Translations under genes and position numbers: made by a program
Shown: positions 36,996 through 46,831 of the stretch, one piece after another
Numbering within the stretch: the stretch's first letter is position 1
Layout of the letters: every line of letters begins with the position of its first letter
Assembly (NCBI GenBank): GCA_946183415.1
Contig: CAMHAM010000004.1
Span: forward strand, 82,470 to 146,469
Direction of reading: 5' to 3'
From: an uncultured Prevotella sp.
GTDB lineage: Bacteria; Bacteroidota; Bacteroidia; Bacteroidales; Bacteroidaceae
Length of the DNA: 64,000 bases
Notes under the pieces: model-generated
What the model saw: only the letters and a program-made list of their open reading frames with translations
What the model was told of the DNA's origin: nothing
Database searches by the model: none

Positions 36996-38534
36996 TCATT
37001 CCATTTCTCTATACGGTATTCCCTTCCCTACGTAATAGTCCCACTCCTCCTGAGTGAAGTTGCGTTTTACGTTCTGACGGAGCCGCTGGGCAATCTTCGG
37101 CAGGGAGATAAGGTATTGGGTGACGACACCATTGTACTCGCCCGTCAAGATATAGTCCTTGTCGTTGCTAAAGGTAAAATCGGTCAGCCAATTGTCTGAT
37201 TGATACAGCGTAACTGCCTTGAAATAGGTGCTGCCCTCAATAGGCCAAAACAACAGTTTACCGTCATAGCTGGATGAGTAGAGACGCTGTCCGTTAAACT
37301 CCAATCTAGTTACGCGTGACAGATGCTCTACAAGCTTGTAAGTCTTGCCCATTCCATCGACCAGCCAGATCGTCCCGTCGGCCATGCCATAAGCTGCAAG
37401 ATCTTCTTTCCTGCTACTGGCATAGGCTGTAACCTTGCCGCTCGCAGGAACCTTCTCGGTGGTCATGTTATCCAGACTGTTCACGAGGTGCATATTTCCA
37501 CGATTGTCAAAGAGCAGTGGCTTGTTGTCACGTCGGCCAATACTTGTAGCACGAAAGTTGAGACGGCGCGATGCTATCACCTTATCAGTAGCGACATCAA
37601 AGAGAGCAACGCTCTCCTCGCCAACGATCAGCAGCCTTTTGCCATCGTTCAGGGCTTGAAGGCCAAAGGGCTTGATGACTGTTTCCAAATTGACGACACG
37701 CGTCTGTCGACCGTCGGTAATCACCAGGTGACCAGTACAACTGAGGGCATAAACTTTCCCCATAGGGGAAGCGAAGACATCGCAGAACCAATATCGCTTA
37801 TCGTTCAGGAGCGATGTTGTCTGAAGCTTTCCTCCCTTCAATTGGTGGAAGAACAGCTCACCAAAGGTACTTACCGAGAACAGACGGCCATCATGAGGTA
37901 ATAGGTAAAGACGCGTGATGTTGCCATTGTGACTATTCCGACTGAGGCGAGCGCCTGCAGATTGCGTCAGGGCCTGAAATACGGTGGGAGAATAGAGGTT
38001 GCCACCGTAATCATGGGTATAGAGGTAGGAAGCATACGCCAGCATATTGCCCAACTCTGTGTTGCCGGTCTGGTAGATCGAATATGATAGAGAACCAAGC
38101 GTCCTGCCTAATGAGATATAGTTCAGCGTATCAGTCACCATCCTGGCATGCTCTGCATTGAGTCGCTGGCGTTCCGCCATCTGATATGACGCCAACGCCT
38201 CAGCAGCTGAAGTTTCTGCCTCAGCCTGAGCCTTCAGGGCTTTTTGGCGCTCTGCTTCTGATCGGATGGTGGCGGCCTTTGCTATAGCCGACTGTCGGAT
38301 AGCTTCCTGGCTGCGCTCCTCTGAGAGTGCCTGCTGACCGTGGGCGATGATCTCCATCTGTTCGCTCACACTACGGTCTAGTTCTGAGTTTAATCCTTGT
38401 CGCTTGAGTGCGGTGACTTGCGCCTCTAATTCATGGATGCGGTCGTTGTCGCCATGACGTGTACTTATCAGCCACGCGCCCAATGCCAGCAACAGCCCTA
38501 CCAAACATCCTATGATCAACCTCTCACTCTTCAC
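36996..38534 (-). CDS. Membrane-anchored WD40-like repeat protein with coiled coil
   Basis: N-terminal TM, Ala/Glu-rich coiled coil, repeated beta-propeller-like segments, NVKRNFTQEEWDYYVGKGIPY end. Confidence 0.75.
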   Translation of the reverse strand: MKSERLIIGCLVGLLLALGAWLISTRHGDNDRIHELEAQVTALKRQGLNSELDRSVSEQMEIIAHGQQALSEERSQEAIRQSAIAKAATIRSEAERQKALKAQAEAETSAAEALASYQMAERQRLNAEHARMVTDTLNYISLGRTLGSLSYSIYQTGNTELGNMLAYASYLYTHDYGGNLYSPTVFQALTQSAGARLSRNSHNGNITRLYLLPHDGRLFSVSTFGELFFHQLKGGKLQTTSLLNDKRYWFCDVFASPMGKVYALSCTGHLVITDGRQTRVVNLETVIKPFGLQALNDGKRLLIVGEESVALFDVATDKVIASRRLNFRATSIGRRDNKPLLFDNRGNMHLVNSLDNMTTEKVPASGKVTAYASSRKEDLAAYGMADGTIWLVDGMGKTYKLVEHLSRVTRLEFNGQRLYSSSYDGKLLFWPIEGSTYFKAVTLYQSDNWLTDFTFSNDKDYILTGEYNGVVTQYLISLPKIAQRLRQNVKRNFTQEEWDYYVGKGIPYREME

Positions 38535-39694
38535 TTCCTTTTCAGAACTAACATAGTGATATCATCATTCTGTTCCGTATCGCCAACAAAGGCGTTGATA
38601 CCAGTCTTGATACCTTCGATGATCTTCTGGCTACTATTGCCTATTTGTCCACCAAGGACAAGGTCCAAGCGCTTACTGCCAAACATAGACCTTCCCCTTA
38701 TGGCCTCAGTCACACCATCAGTAAACATCACAAGCGTGTCACCATGTTCCAACTGCAGGGTACTCTCTTTATAATCCGAACCTTCTTTCAAACCTAAGAC
38801 CATGTTCTCAGGAAGGGGCAGTTCTTCGGTTGTGCCGTCAACCCGCAATACATGAGGCGGGATATGCCCTGCGTTGCAATAGGTGACGAGACCTGTCTTG
38901 GTATTGTAGACAGCATAGAAAACCGTGACGAACATGTAGTCAAACGAGTAGGAAGCCAACATGTGGTTCGACTCTGCCATACACACTCCCGGACTATCAT
39001 ATTGTATGCCCTTCGTACGGATAACGGTGCGGCTGACAGCCATATAGAGGGCAGCGGGAATGCCCTTGCCACAGACGTCGGCTATTACCAAGGCGATGCG
39101 GTCATCATCGATGCGGAAAAAGTCGTAGAAGTCGCCGCCGACATCCTTCGCTGCCTCCATCGATGCACAAATGTCTAGCTTGTCACTGTCTTCTGGGAAT
39201 GGCGGGAATACGCGCGGTAGGATAAACTGCTGAATCTGGTTGGCAGCGGCCAGGTCTTTCTCCAGCCCCTCCAGCTTCTTGTGCTCCTTCTGCGACTCAT
39301 GTACGAAGTCAATCTGACGGATGGCCTTCTCGATGGTGCGGGCAAGGTCGTCCATATCGATGGGCTTGGTTGCGAAGTCGAAGGCACCGTCGTTCATTGC
39401 CAGGCGGATATTCTCCAAGTCACCATAGGCACTCACCATGATGACGCGCTGAGCCGGGTTTTGCATCTCATTCACCTTGGACAGCATGGTCAGGCCATCC
39501 ATCTCAGGCATATTGATATCGCAGAGGATAATGTCGATGTCGGGATGGTCATTCAGCACAGCGAGCCCCTCCACACCAGTGCTTGCGAAGAAGAACTCAT
39601 ATTCGCCACTGCGGATCTTCCTTCTGAAATATTGCTTCATCAGGAATTCGATCTCTTCCTCGTCGTCAACGCTCAATATCTTTCTTACAGTCAT
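38531..39694 (-). CDS. Response regulator with SpoIIE/PP2C phosphatase domain
   Basis: ILSVDDEEEIEFLM, IILCDINMPEMDG; DVGGDFYDFFRIDDDRIALVIADVCGKGIPAALYM, MFTDGVTEA. Confidence 0.93.
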   Translation of the reverse strand: MTVRKILSVDDEEEIEFLMKQYFRRKIRSGEYEFFFASTGVEGLAVLNDHPDIDIILCDINMPEMDGLTMLSKVNEMQNPAQRVIMVSAYGDLENIRLAMNDGAFDFATKPIDMDDLARTIEKAIRQIDFVHESQKEHKKLEGLEKDLAAANQIQQFILPRVFPPFPEDSDKLDICASMEAAKDVGGDFYDFFRIDDDRIALVIADVCGKGIPAALYMAVSRTVIRTKGIQYDSPGVCMAESNHMLASYSFDYMFVTVFYAVYNTKTGLVTYCNAGHIPPHVLRVDGTTEELPLPENMVLGLKEGSDYKESTLQLEHGDTLVMFTDGVTEAIRGRSMFGSKRLDLVLGGQIGNSSQKIIEGIKTGINAFVGDTEQNDDITMLVLKRK

Positions 39695-39715
39695 CGCTCT
39701 TTCATCAACAGAAGA

Positions 39716-40387
39716 TTATTGATTGGTACTTTCAAGCCGTTTCAGTCTTTCTTCACCCTGCTTGGTAAGCCACTTCATGTGACCTTCTTCAATTTCCTTG
39801 AGTTTCTCGTTGTATATCTTATCACGCTGCTCGTACCAGGTTTTTGTCTGTTTTTCGCGGGCTTCCTTGACCTTCTTGATGTCTTCGTCGCTCTCACCCT
39901 CAGTGAGCTTGGCAAGCTTTGCGTCGTATTCGGCAGAGACGGCTTCCATCTGAGCCTTATTCTCCTCATAGAACGTTTTCGCACCGTTCTTCAGCACGTC
40001 ATAGCGGTCATCATCTACCTCAGGCATAGTCACATTGATATAATGTACATCATGCATATCAGGATTGTTCTCATCGGTAGAGATATCCACCTGCATCGTC
40101 TTCATCTCCTGCTTGAACTCAGGGTGATCCATAAAAATGGCTTGAGCCAGTGCGGGAATATCACCGTCGTAGTTAGGATACACCTGGAAGCTGAATTCAT
40201 CTTCCTGTCCTATCTGTGAACACGCTTCAAGTTTCTGAGGTTCACCCTCAATCATGGCCTCTATCGACAACAGCGATACGGGCTCTGCCTTCACGCACAG
40301 ATTCATCAGGCGATAGGCAAACTGGGCATTCAGCGTACTCAGCGCATCGCCCAGCATATCAAACTCCTTTATGATTTCTCTTTTCAT
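39716..40387 (-). CDS. Conserved hypothetical; C-terminal helical part loosely resembles ribosome recycling factor
   Basis: ORF in operon; VTMPEVDDDRYDVLKNGAKTFYEENKAQMEAVSAEYDAKL... Confidence 0.6.
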   Translation of the reverse strand: MKREIIKEFDMLGDALSTLNAQFAYRLMNLCVKAEPVSLLSIEAMIEGEPQKLEACSQIGQEDEFSFQVYPNYDGDIPALAQAIFMDHPEFKQEMKTMQVDISTDENNPDMHDVHYINVTMPEVDDDRYDVLKNGAKTFYEENKAQMEAVSAEYDAKLAKLTEGESDEDIKKVKEAREKQTKTWYEQRDKIYNEKLKEIEEGHMKWLTKQGEERLKRLESTNQ

Positions 40388-40415
40388 ATCTTTTCTCTTC
40401 TCACTTTTTCACTTC

Positions 40416-42386
40416 TCACTCCTTCGGCGCGTCCTCATTCTTCAGCTTCGTGCTCAGCTTGCTGCCGCCACTGGCGCCGCCCATGGCCATACCGTCGCTG
40501 ATATTTTTCGACTTGAAGGCACTCTTGGCCTCGACGCTGTCGCCAACCACCTTTGGTGCCTTGAGCTCGTCCTTCACCTCGGTCTTGCCGTTGATGGTGG
40601 TTTCACCATAGACCTGCGTCTTGCTGCCACCCACAGCAGCATTGCCACCGTCGAGCTGAACCGCAGCCTTGCCCTCGCCTTGCTGCATCTCCAGCGTCTT
40701 GTCGGCAAAAGCACCGATCTCTTCCGAAACCGTCTGAACCTTTTTGCTCTTCACATCCTTCGACTTGGCACCCACGTACATCTTTTCTGATACCAGGGTC
40801 ATTGTGCTGCCAGCAGCAAGCTTGGAGTCAGTAAGCTTCTCCTTGTCGACATCCATCGACTTCACGTTCACTGCCTTGGCATTGAGGTTGATGCTACCCG
40901 TAGCCTTGCCCTCAGTATCAGCTGCAATGACAGTCGTCTTCTCCGTGCGGATACCCAGTTTACCATCCTTCGTCAGAGCCTTCGTCGACAGCTTGCCGTC
41001 CTTCACCTCATAATCGAGGCTCTCGACGGTGACAGTCTTCGAGCGGATGATCACATCGCCCTCACCCTGGTATTCACCCTTGATGAGTTTGCCCTTCTCG
41101 TCGCGCTCGATGCCCTTCGGGTTGGCAGTCGATACCTCGACTGTCTTGGCGCTCATGGTGATCTTACCCTCCTTGGTGAGTTCCTTCTCCCAGAGCTGAT
41201 TCTTGTCGTTCATCTTATAGTCGATGGCCTCGAGGTTGATATCCTTCGACTGGATCTTCACCTTGCCTTCCATAGGCCATTCCTTGCCCTGATCCTTCGG
41301 ATTCACCGTGTTGAAAGTGATGTCCTTCGCACTGACGGAGAAATAGCCGTCCTTGACAAGGGCGCCCTGATCATCGTGCATGTTCAATCCCATACGCGGA
41401 GTCCTGACGCTGATGCCGGCACCAGGATTCGTATGCAGGTTGCCGTCGCCATCAGCTGTGGCGACACTGATACGCTCAGCCACTACCGACATCGAGGCAC
41501 CTGTGCTCTTCTTCTTGAAGTCGTCGCCAGTCTTGATGGTACCCTTCTCCTTCTCCAGCGCCTTCTTGCGGCGGTTCACCTCTGCCAGCTCCGACACAAG
41601 GTCGATAAAGGTCTGGGTGGAGCGATAGACCGACGGCATCAGGGCCTCCATCTGCTCATGAACCTTACTGATGTCGGTAAGGTTGGTGAAGGTGCTGTGA
41701 TCTTTCGGGGAATTCAGCTTTTCCTCCTTCTCAGCCAGCTTGATCATATCCTGTAGGAATTTGTCCACTGCCTTCTTCTGGTTCTCCACACTTTTCTTCA
41801 GCTCCTTACTCTGAGTATCGAGTCCCTTGATGACATCCTCGATCTGCTTCTTGCGCCGCTCGGCTGTGACGGCAGCCTCAATGTTGAATCGCTGGTCGGC
41901 ATGCAGGCTGATGCCGCCACGACCAGCATGTAGAGGCAACTGTGAGAACTCACCCTTGGCATCGCTGCTGTGGAGCACGATGTCGCAGGCCTGCGATACG
42001 ATCTCCGATGAGTCGCACACCACGTTCTCATGCCCATCGATACCCGGATTCACAGCCTTCTGATGGATGATGGGCGCACGGCTCACGATACGCCCCGTCT
42101 CTCCGACACCCTCTAAGGACACATCGCTGCCCTTGATGACTACAGTACCCACATAGCCACCGTTCAGGGCACCGCTCTTGTCCACGTTACCTATCACAAT
42201 CTCAGGGGCAGAGATCACGATACGCTCATCATCGTGATAATAGGCACCACGATCCAGACGATCAAAGATATCCGTCTTGATCTGCTGCACCTCAGCCTTC
42301 TGCTGGTGCATCTCCTCAACGCCCTTATCTACGCATTGCTGGAATTTCTCCAGCATTTTCTTCCATTCTTCAAATATATATGCCAT
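40416..42386 (-). CDS. Beta-helix-like repeat protein, VgrG-linked
   Basis: Repeated ITMSAKTVEVSTANPKG / VIIRSKTVTVESLDYEVKDG / INLNAKAVNVKSMDVDKEK segments; operon with VgrG. Confidence 0.65.
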   Translation of the reverse strand: MAYIFEEWKKMLEKFQQCVDKGVEEMHQQKAEVQQIKTDIFDRLDRGAYYHDDERIVISAPEIVIGNVDKSGALNGGYVGTVVIKGSDVSLEGVGETGRIVSRAPIIHQKAVNPGIDGHENVVCDSSEIVSQACDIVLHSSDAKGEFSQLPLHAGRGGISLHADQRFNIEAAVTAERRKKQIEDVIKGLDTQSKELKKSVENQKKAVDKFLQDMIKLAEKEEKLNSPKDHSTFTNLTDISKVHEQMEALMPSVYRSTQTFIDLVSELAEVNRRKKALEKEKGTIKTGDDFKKKSTGASMSVVAERISVATADGDGNLHTNPGAGISVRTPRMGLNMHDDQGALVKDGYFSVSAKDITFNTVNPKDQGKEWPMEGKVKIQSKDINLEAIDYKMNDKNQLWEKELTKEGKITMSAKTVEVSTANPKGIERDEKGKLIKGEYQGEGDVIIRSKTVTVESLDYEVKDGKLSTKALTKDGKLGIRTEKTTVIAADTEGKATGSINLNAKAVNVKSMDVDKEKLTDSKLAAGSTMTLVSEKMYVGAKSKDVKSKKVQTVSEEIGAFADKTLEMQQGEGKAAVQLDGGNAAVGGSKTQVYGETTINGKTEVKDELKAPKVVGDSVEAKSAFKSKNISDGMAMGGASGGSKLSTKLKNEDAPKE

Positions 42387-42400
42387 AATCCTATATCTTT

Positions 42401-45400
42401 TTAAATTTCTCTTAACACGTCCTTGATATTATTGAGGAAGGTCGTAATTTCTTCAACAGCCGCAAAATTTCCCACTTTAATTAATGGTTGGATTGTCTCA
42501 ATTTTATTCATGGTGGCATTATTACCCCTACCATCCACAGAATAGGTGTTATTCCCTGTTCCAAAAAGGATCTGGCCTTTATTACCATCACTCCAAGAAC
42601 ACTTTTCCTGATAAGCCTTCTTGAGGTTCATTGCTGCGACACCTTCCTTCATTGGCTTTACGAACGCATCTTTGAGGGCACCTCCCAAAGATGGAGATGG
42701 GGCGTCTTCACTCTTAAGTTCTGGCACCGCTTTGAGGCTGTTGATAAAAGCTACCCATACACTAGCATCAGAAATATTATCCATTGTTGGCTTTTCAGGT
42801 GGCTGCTGAGAATTTTCTGCATTTGCCCGTTTCTGATCAAGCTTCATTCCTTCAATCAAATTCAAACAGGCAAACCTCTTATATTTTGATATAATTTCAT
42901 CACCAACATTAATGGATCCACTTAAGGCCTTGTCAATAGCAGAGTTATCGAACATTATAAATTTGTTACATTTTCTCTTACTAATAGCATCTAACAATTT
43001 CATCTTGGAATCCTTAGGCGCGGTAGTCCATCGGAAGGATCCCAGAGAACTGTCAATATCCTTTTCAGTTATCTCATATTTTAGGACTTTGACAATAGCT
43101 TTCCTTAAATCATTGGCAGCTTGAAGGACAGCGGTCTTTGCTTTTTTCCTCTCTTCAATAATTTCCGCTGTTCCAGCCATCTCTGCATGGGCATTAGAAC
43201 ATTCTCTTGAAACATCTGTATCACTTACATTTTCAGCAAATCCCAGATCAGCCGATGTAATTTCTTTATCACCGCTCGCCCATAAAGTATCTTTCAAGTG
43301 ATCGAAAGACTTACAGGATTCTTTTGTCTTATCGTTTCTCCAAGCATCAAGTGCAGTAATAGATGATACAAATTGCTCTTTCTTAACTACACAATCATTG
43401 TAAAGTATTACCCAATTGTCAACCATAGCTTGAACTAATGATGGGATCTTCTGGAAGAGTTCCTTAACACCGTCGCTCGTTTTAGCAGCAACTTTCTTGA
43501 TCTCTTCTATCTTTCCTTCCGCAATCAATTTCTTCTTTACATCCAAGTTGTATGCCAATGTGGGATACTCACACGTGTTCTTGCCAGCCTCCAGTTTTAG
43601 GAAGCGGTTTGATTTCACAGTCAGTGCGCCCTCCACCGGACGCATCACAACCTCAACGACGGATCTGACGATGGATAAGTCGAGCAGTTTGGCCTTTTCA
43701 GCCACCTTGCTGGCAATGGCGGAGGAAACGGTCAATCCTAATGAGGCAGCAGAAAAGTCGCCGAACTTCTTGTCGTTGAACAGTTTCCAGCCAATATTCG
43801 TACCCGACTCAAGTTTCAAGTTATTTCCCGCCTCAATAGTGACGTTCTTACCCTTGATCTTTACATCGCCATTGGGGGCAGAAATCGTAATGCCTGTAAA
43901 AGCATCCATCTTTACATCACCCCAAGGCGAGCTAATCGTGACGTTACGCTTATCTGTTGAGCCGGAAATCTTATAGATGCCGTAATAGTCGCTCATCGTG
44001 AAACCACCCTCAAAGTATTTGTTCTTGCTCCAGACTTTATCATCTTTGAGCAGAGCGCCAAGACCCGGTATCCTATTCACAGGAACAAGATTGAATAAGG
44101 TTCCCACAGCTGGCGAGAAGGCCGAAGCTACAAAATTAGCCATTCCACCACCTGATCCGTCGGTCAGTCGCATGTGATGACCTCCCGGGGTGTCGAAATC
44201 CACATTAATGGTTGGATCACCAGGCACTTTCGTCTGTGTGGCGCCTATCACATACGGACGCTCAATATTGCCATCGATGAATCCCACCAGCACCTCGTCA
44301 TCCTTATTATGTTTACCTGTCGACGTCTTTCCATCGCCTTTGGCTGCGAAAGGCACCCAGGGTGTTGCATCTTTCACATCCGCATTGTCCTGCCAAGGGA
44401 ACACCACTCTCACTCGGTTTTTAAACGTGGGATCCGAGGCGTCTTTGATCTTAGCCATTTGCGGGCCTGAATACCTGACGTGGCCTGAAGGAATCACAGC
44501 AGGATAGAAGTCATAATAATCCTTACCGTCAATCGTTTGTTTATGTGCCCCGCTGCCCTGTACCTTGAACGTCAGTTGATTGTCTTTGTACGCTGCAGAG
44601 ATATCCACCACGATAAAACGTTCGCCATTCACCTGGATAATATTACCCAGCTTAAGCCCAGGCCAAGTGGTGTCGAAGTCGATAAAGACCATGTTCCTGC
44701 CAGCTTTCTGTTCAAGGCCGAAAGTCTTTTCATATCGTTTTGCGTCGTAGATATCATCTTTGTTGGCATAGGCAGAAGTGATTTCAGTAAACTCGTTAAA
44801 TCCATCCTTGCTCTCCGTCACATTATCATATAAGGTGAATGTATATTTGCCATACTGTTCGTCCGTGCCTTTCCCTGGGAAATACTTTTCGTTCTGAGCA
44901 TTATTAATCACTCTAGTACGATTCATCGCCAGAAGCACATTCGCGCCATCGTCAGTCAGCCTGCCGAAGGTCCATGATGGGACATTCTGGTCTGTATTGA
45001 AGAAAGAGGCAACCGTTCTCATAGCGTACTTGTCGCCTTGACCGTTAAACTTACCAAACTCAGCACGCACTAAACGAGGCGACTTCTGCACTGGCGTATC
45101 ATAAACGGTCTTGTCGTAAGCCGCTTCCGCCTCAAACTTACCATCTTTCACTTTCGACAAAAGACTTTCGCTCGTATCCTTATTTGAATAAGTGATTTTA
45201 TAGAATTTATCGACGGTCTTGACAGCATCCTGAGCATCGTTATATCCTATCTGCAACTTACCGTCCTCATAGTACATGAATTCGCCCCAGCGATTGGTGG
45301 TGCGAACCAGCAGGTCGTAGAAACTCTCGTTATACTGTACCAGATATGGGAAAATGTGTTCTACTATCTTAGGTTCTTTCTTAGTGTCTTTCGCGCCGTC

Positions 45401-46030
45401 TTTCTTGTCGTCTTTCTTGTCATCTTTCTTGTCGTCTTTCTTACTGACGTTCAAACTCTCGAACTTTAACCTCTTCATGAAAGTTGTATTGCACCCCAGA
45501 TTCTTAGAGCTGTCGTATGGCAAGGCGTATTTAGCCACTTCTTTTTCCAGGATGTCGCTTCCTAGTTTCTTCCCTACAAAGGAGCGGCTGGTCTGCTTCA
45601 GTGTCAGCATCTTGTCGAGACTAAAGATACGTAACCTCACGTTCATGCCGTCTTGCAAATATTCTGGAATCACCTCATGCACATAGAAATCATTAAAGAT
45701 TTCCTGAGCGACGTCATTTCCGTTAGCACTCATCAAACTGAGCGTGACCTTTCTGAACTTGAAAATGGTTTCAATTTTGGATCTGTCGATAGGCACCCAA
45801 TCATTCTTCGTGCTTTTGGCTATTGCTAAATCAGCTATAACTTCAACTGGCTGATACATCTGTTTTTTCATACTGAAGTTGTCGAGCGAGTAAGAATACC
45901 CGAACAACTCTGCTGTTTCTTTTTCCGTTGAAAGCGATATGGTCTCCTTCTTGCCTTCTGCTTCAGCGCATAAGTCATGCAATTTTAATTGTAGTCTTGC
46001 CATATGTGTTACCATTATTTTATTATTCAT
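42401..46030 (-). CDS. VgrG/Gp5-like spike protein with about 500-aa C-terminal extension
   Basis: NRVRVVFPWQDN..PWVPFA, NKDDEVLVGFIDGNIERPYVIGATQ, TPGGHHMRLTDGSGG, KIKGKNVTIEAGNNLKLE. Confidence 0.85.
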   Translation of the reverse strand: MNNKIMVTHMARLQLKLHDLCAEAEGKKETISLSTEKETAELFGYSYSLDNFSMKKQMYQPVEVIADLAIAKSTKNDWVPIDRSKIETIFKFRKVTLSLMSANGNDVAQEIFNDFYVHEVIPEYLQDGMNVRLRIFSLDKMLTLKQTSRSFVGKKLGSDILEKEVAKYALPYDSSKNLGCNTTFMKRLKFESLNVSKKDDKKDDKKDDKKDGAKDTKKEPKIVEHIFPYLVQYNESFYDLLVRTTNRWGEFMYYEDGKLQIGYNDAQDAVKTVDKFYKITYSNKDTSESLLSKVKDGKFEAEAAYDKTVYDTPVQKSPRLVRAEFGKFNGQGDKYAMRTVASFFNTDQNVPSWTFGRLTDDGANVLLAMNRTRVINNAQNEKYFPGKGTDEQYGKYTFTLYDNVTESKDGFNEFTEITSAYANKDDIYDAKRYEKTFGLEQKAGRNMVFIDFDTTWPGLKLGNIIQVNGERFIVVDISAAYKDNQLTFKVQGSGAHKQTIDGKDYYDFYPAVIPSGHVRYSGPQMAKIKDASDPTFKNRVRVVFPWQDNADVKDATPWVPFAAKGDGKTSTGKHNKDDEVLVGFIDGNIERPYVIGATQTKVPGDPTINVDFDTPGGHHMRLTDGSGGGMANFVASAFSPAVGTLFNLVPVNRIPGLGALLKDDKVWSKNKYFEGGFTMSDYYGIYKISGSTDKRNVTISSPWGDVKMDAFTGITISAPNGDVKIKGKNVTIEAGNNLKLESGTNIGWKLFNDKKFGDFSAASLGLTVSSAIASKVAEKAKLLDLSIVRSVVEVVMRPVEGALTVKSNRFLKLEAGKNTCEYPTLAYNLDVKKKLIAEGKIEEIKKVAAKTSDGVKELFQKIPSLVQAMVDNWVILYNDCVVKKEQFVSSITALDAWRNDKTKESCKSFDHLKDTLWASGDKEITSADLGFAENVSDTDVSRECSNAHAEMAGTAEIIEERKKAKTAVLQAANDLRKAIVKVLKYEITEKDIDSSLGSFRWTTAPKDSKMKLLDAISKRKCNKFIMFDNSAIDKALSGSINVGDEIISKYKRFACLNLIEGMKLDQKRANAENSQQPPEKPTMDNISDASVWVAFINSLKAVPELKSEDAPSPSLGGALKDAFVKPMKEGVAAMNLKKAYQEKCSWSDGNKGQILFGTGNNTYSVDGRGNNATMNKIETIQPLIKVGNFAAVEEITTFLNNIKDVLREI

Positions 46031-46532
46031 CTGTCTGTCCCAATTTCATTTGATAAACCACTACGTCGTTATTAGCAGAATATAATTCGAGCTGTTTCTG
46101 TCTGATATTCTCGAACTTTTCCTGCCACTCGGCATCGGCAGCCTCAGCATGGTCAGTCTGCCTGTTCTTGCGTTCGTCTTCAACGAAACCGATGAAGTTG
46201 CTGATGCCTGTAATCTGGAGTGTGTCGTAGATCTCTTTGGGACAATTCACAAACACGATCTTTGGTTTGTGGCCTATTTCCTGCTGAGCGAAATAGATGG
46301 TACGGATACCACTACTGGATAGAAACACCAGATCGGTGGTATCGAATACAATCTCCCTGATATCCTGACCCTGATAAGTGATCAGCATATTCTTCAGGGC
46401 ATCGGAATTGTTTACCGTCAGTTCAAAACCCAAGGTGACATGTAGGGTCGTCCCTTCCAGTTTTAATTCAAATTTTTTATCGTCCATGTTTGTAGCAATA
46501 TTGTTATTTCTAGATATAAGTGTTATCGGCAC
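46023..46532 (-). CDS. STAS-domain (anti-sigma factor antagonist-like) protein; start may be internal (MDDKKFELK)
   Basis: GFELTVNNSDALKNML, VFDTTDLVFLSSSGIRTIYF. Confidence 0.82.
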   Translation of the reverse strand: MPITLISRNNNIATNMDDKKFELKLEGTTLHVTLGFELTVNNSDALKNMLITYQGQDIREIVFDTTDLVFLSSSGIRTIYFAQQEIGHKPKIVFVNCPKEIYDTLQITGISNFIGFVEDERKNRQTDHAEAADAEWQEKFENIRQKQLELYSANNDVVVYQMKLGQTDE

Positions 46533-46675
46533 GAAGTAGTCCTTATGTCACTTTGAGGGGCAAAGTTAAACAAAAGATTTAAAACCACCAAATTTTTTCA
46601 GAATTAAATTGATGACTTTCATTATTATTTGGATTCGAAAGCAATGATATCACTCGAAAAGTAATGAATGATATT

Positions 46676-46740
46676 TGTCCCATGGGGTGGGACTATTTGT
46701 CCCAAGGGGTGGGACAAAGTGTCCCAGGGGCTGGGACAAA
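46676..46740. repeat. Three GTCCCA-N-GGGG-TGGGAC hairpin units at 21-22 bp period
   Basis: GTCCC starts at 46678, 46699, 46721. Confidence 0.92.
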
Positions 46741-46794
46741 CAGCCAAAAGGAAAAATAAATAGTTATTTATTTTGTACTTCGCTCGAATTTCAC

Positions 46795-46803
46795 TACCTT
46801 TGC
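46795..46803 (+). promoter_or_regulatory. -7 box TACCTTTGC upstream of CE1/GH43 gene
   Basis: Match to TAnnTTTG. Confidence 0.65.
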
Positions 46804-46831
46804 ACACAAAACCTATATCATTCAACTATTT

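Noticed and set aside
31697-46532. A complete type VI secretion system
   Set aside because: Only VgrG-like spike and regulators are visible; no Hcp, TssB/C, TssF/G/K or ClpV in the window.
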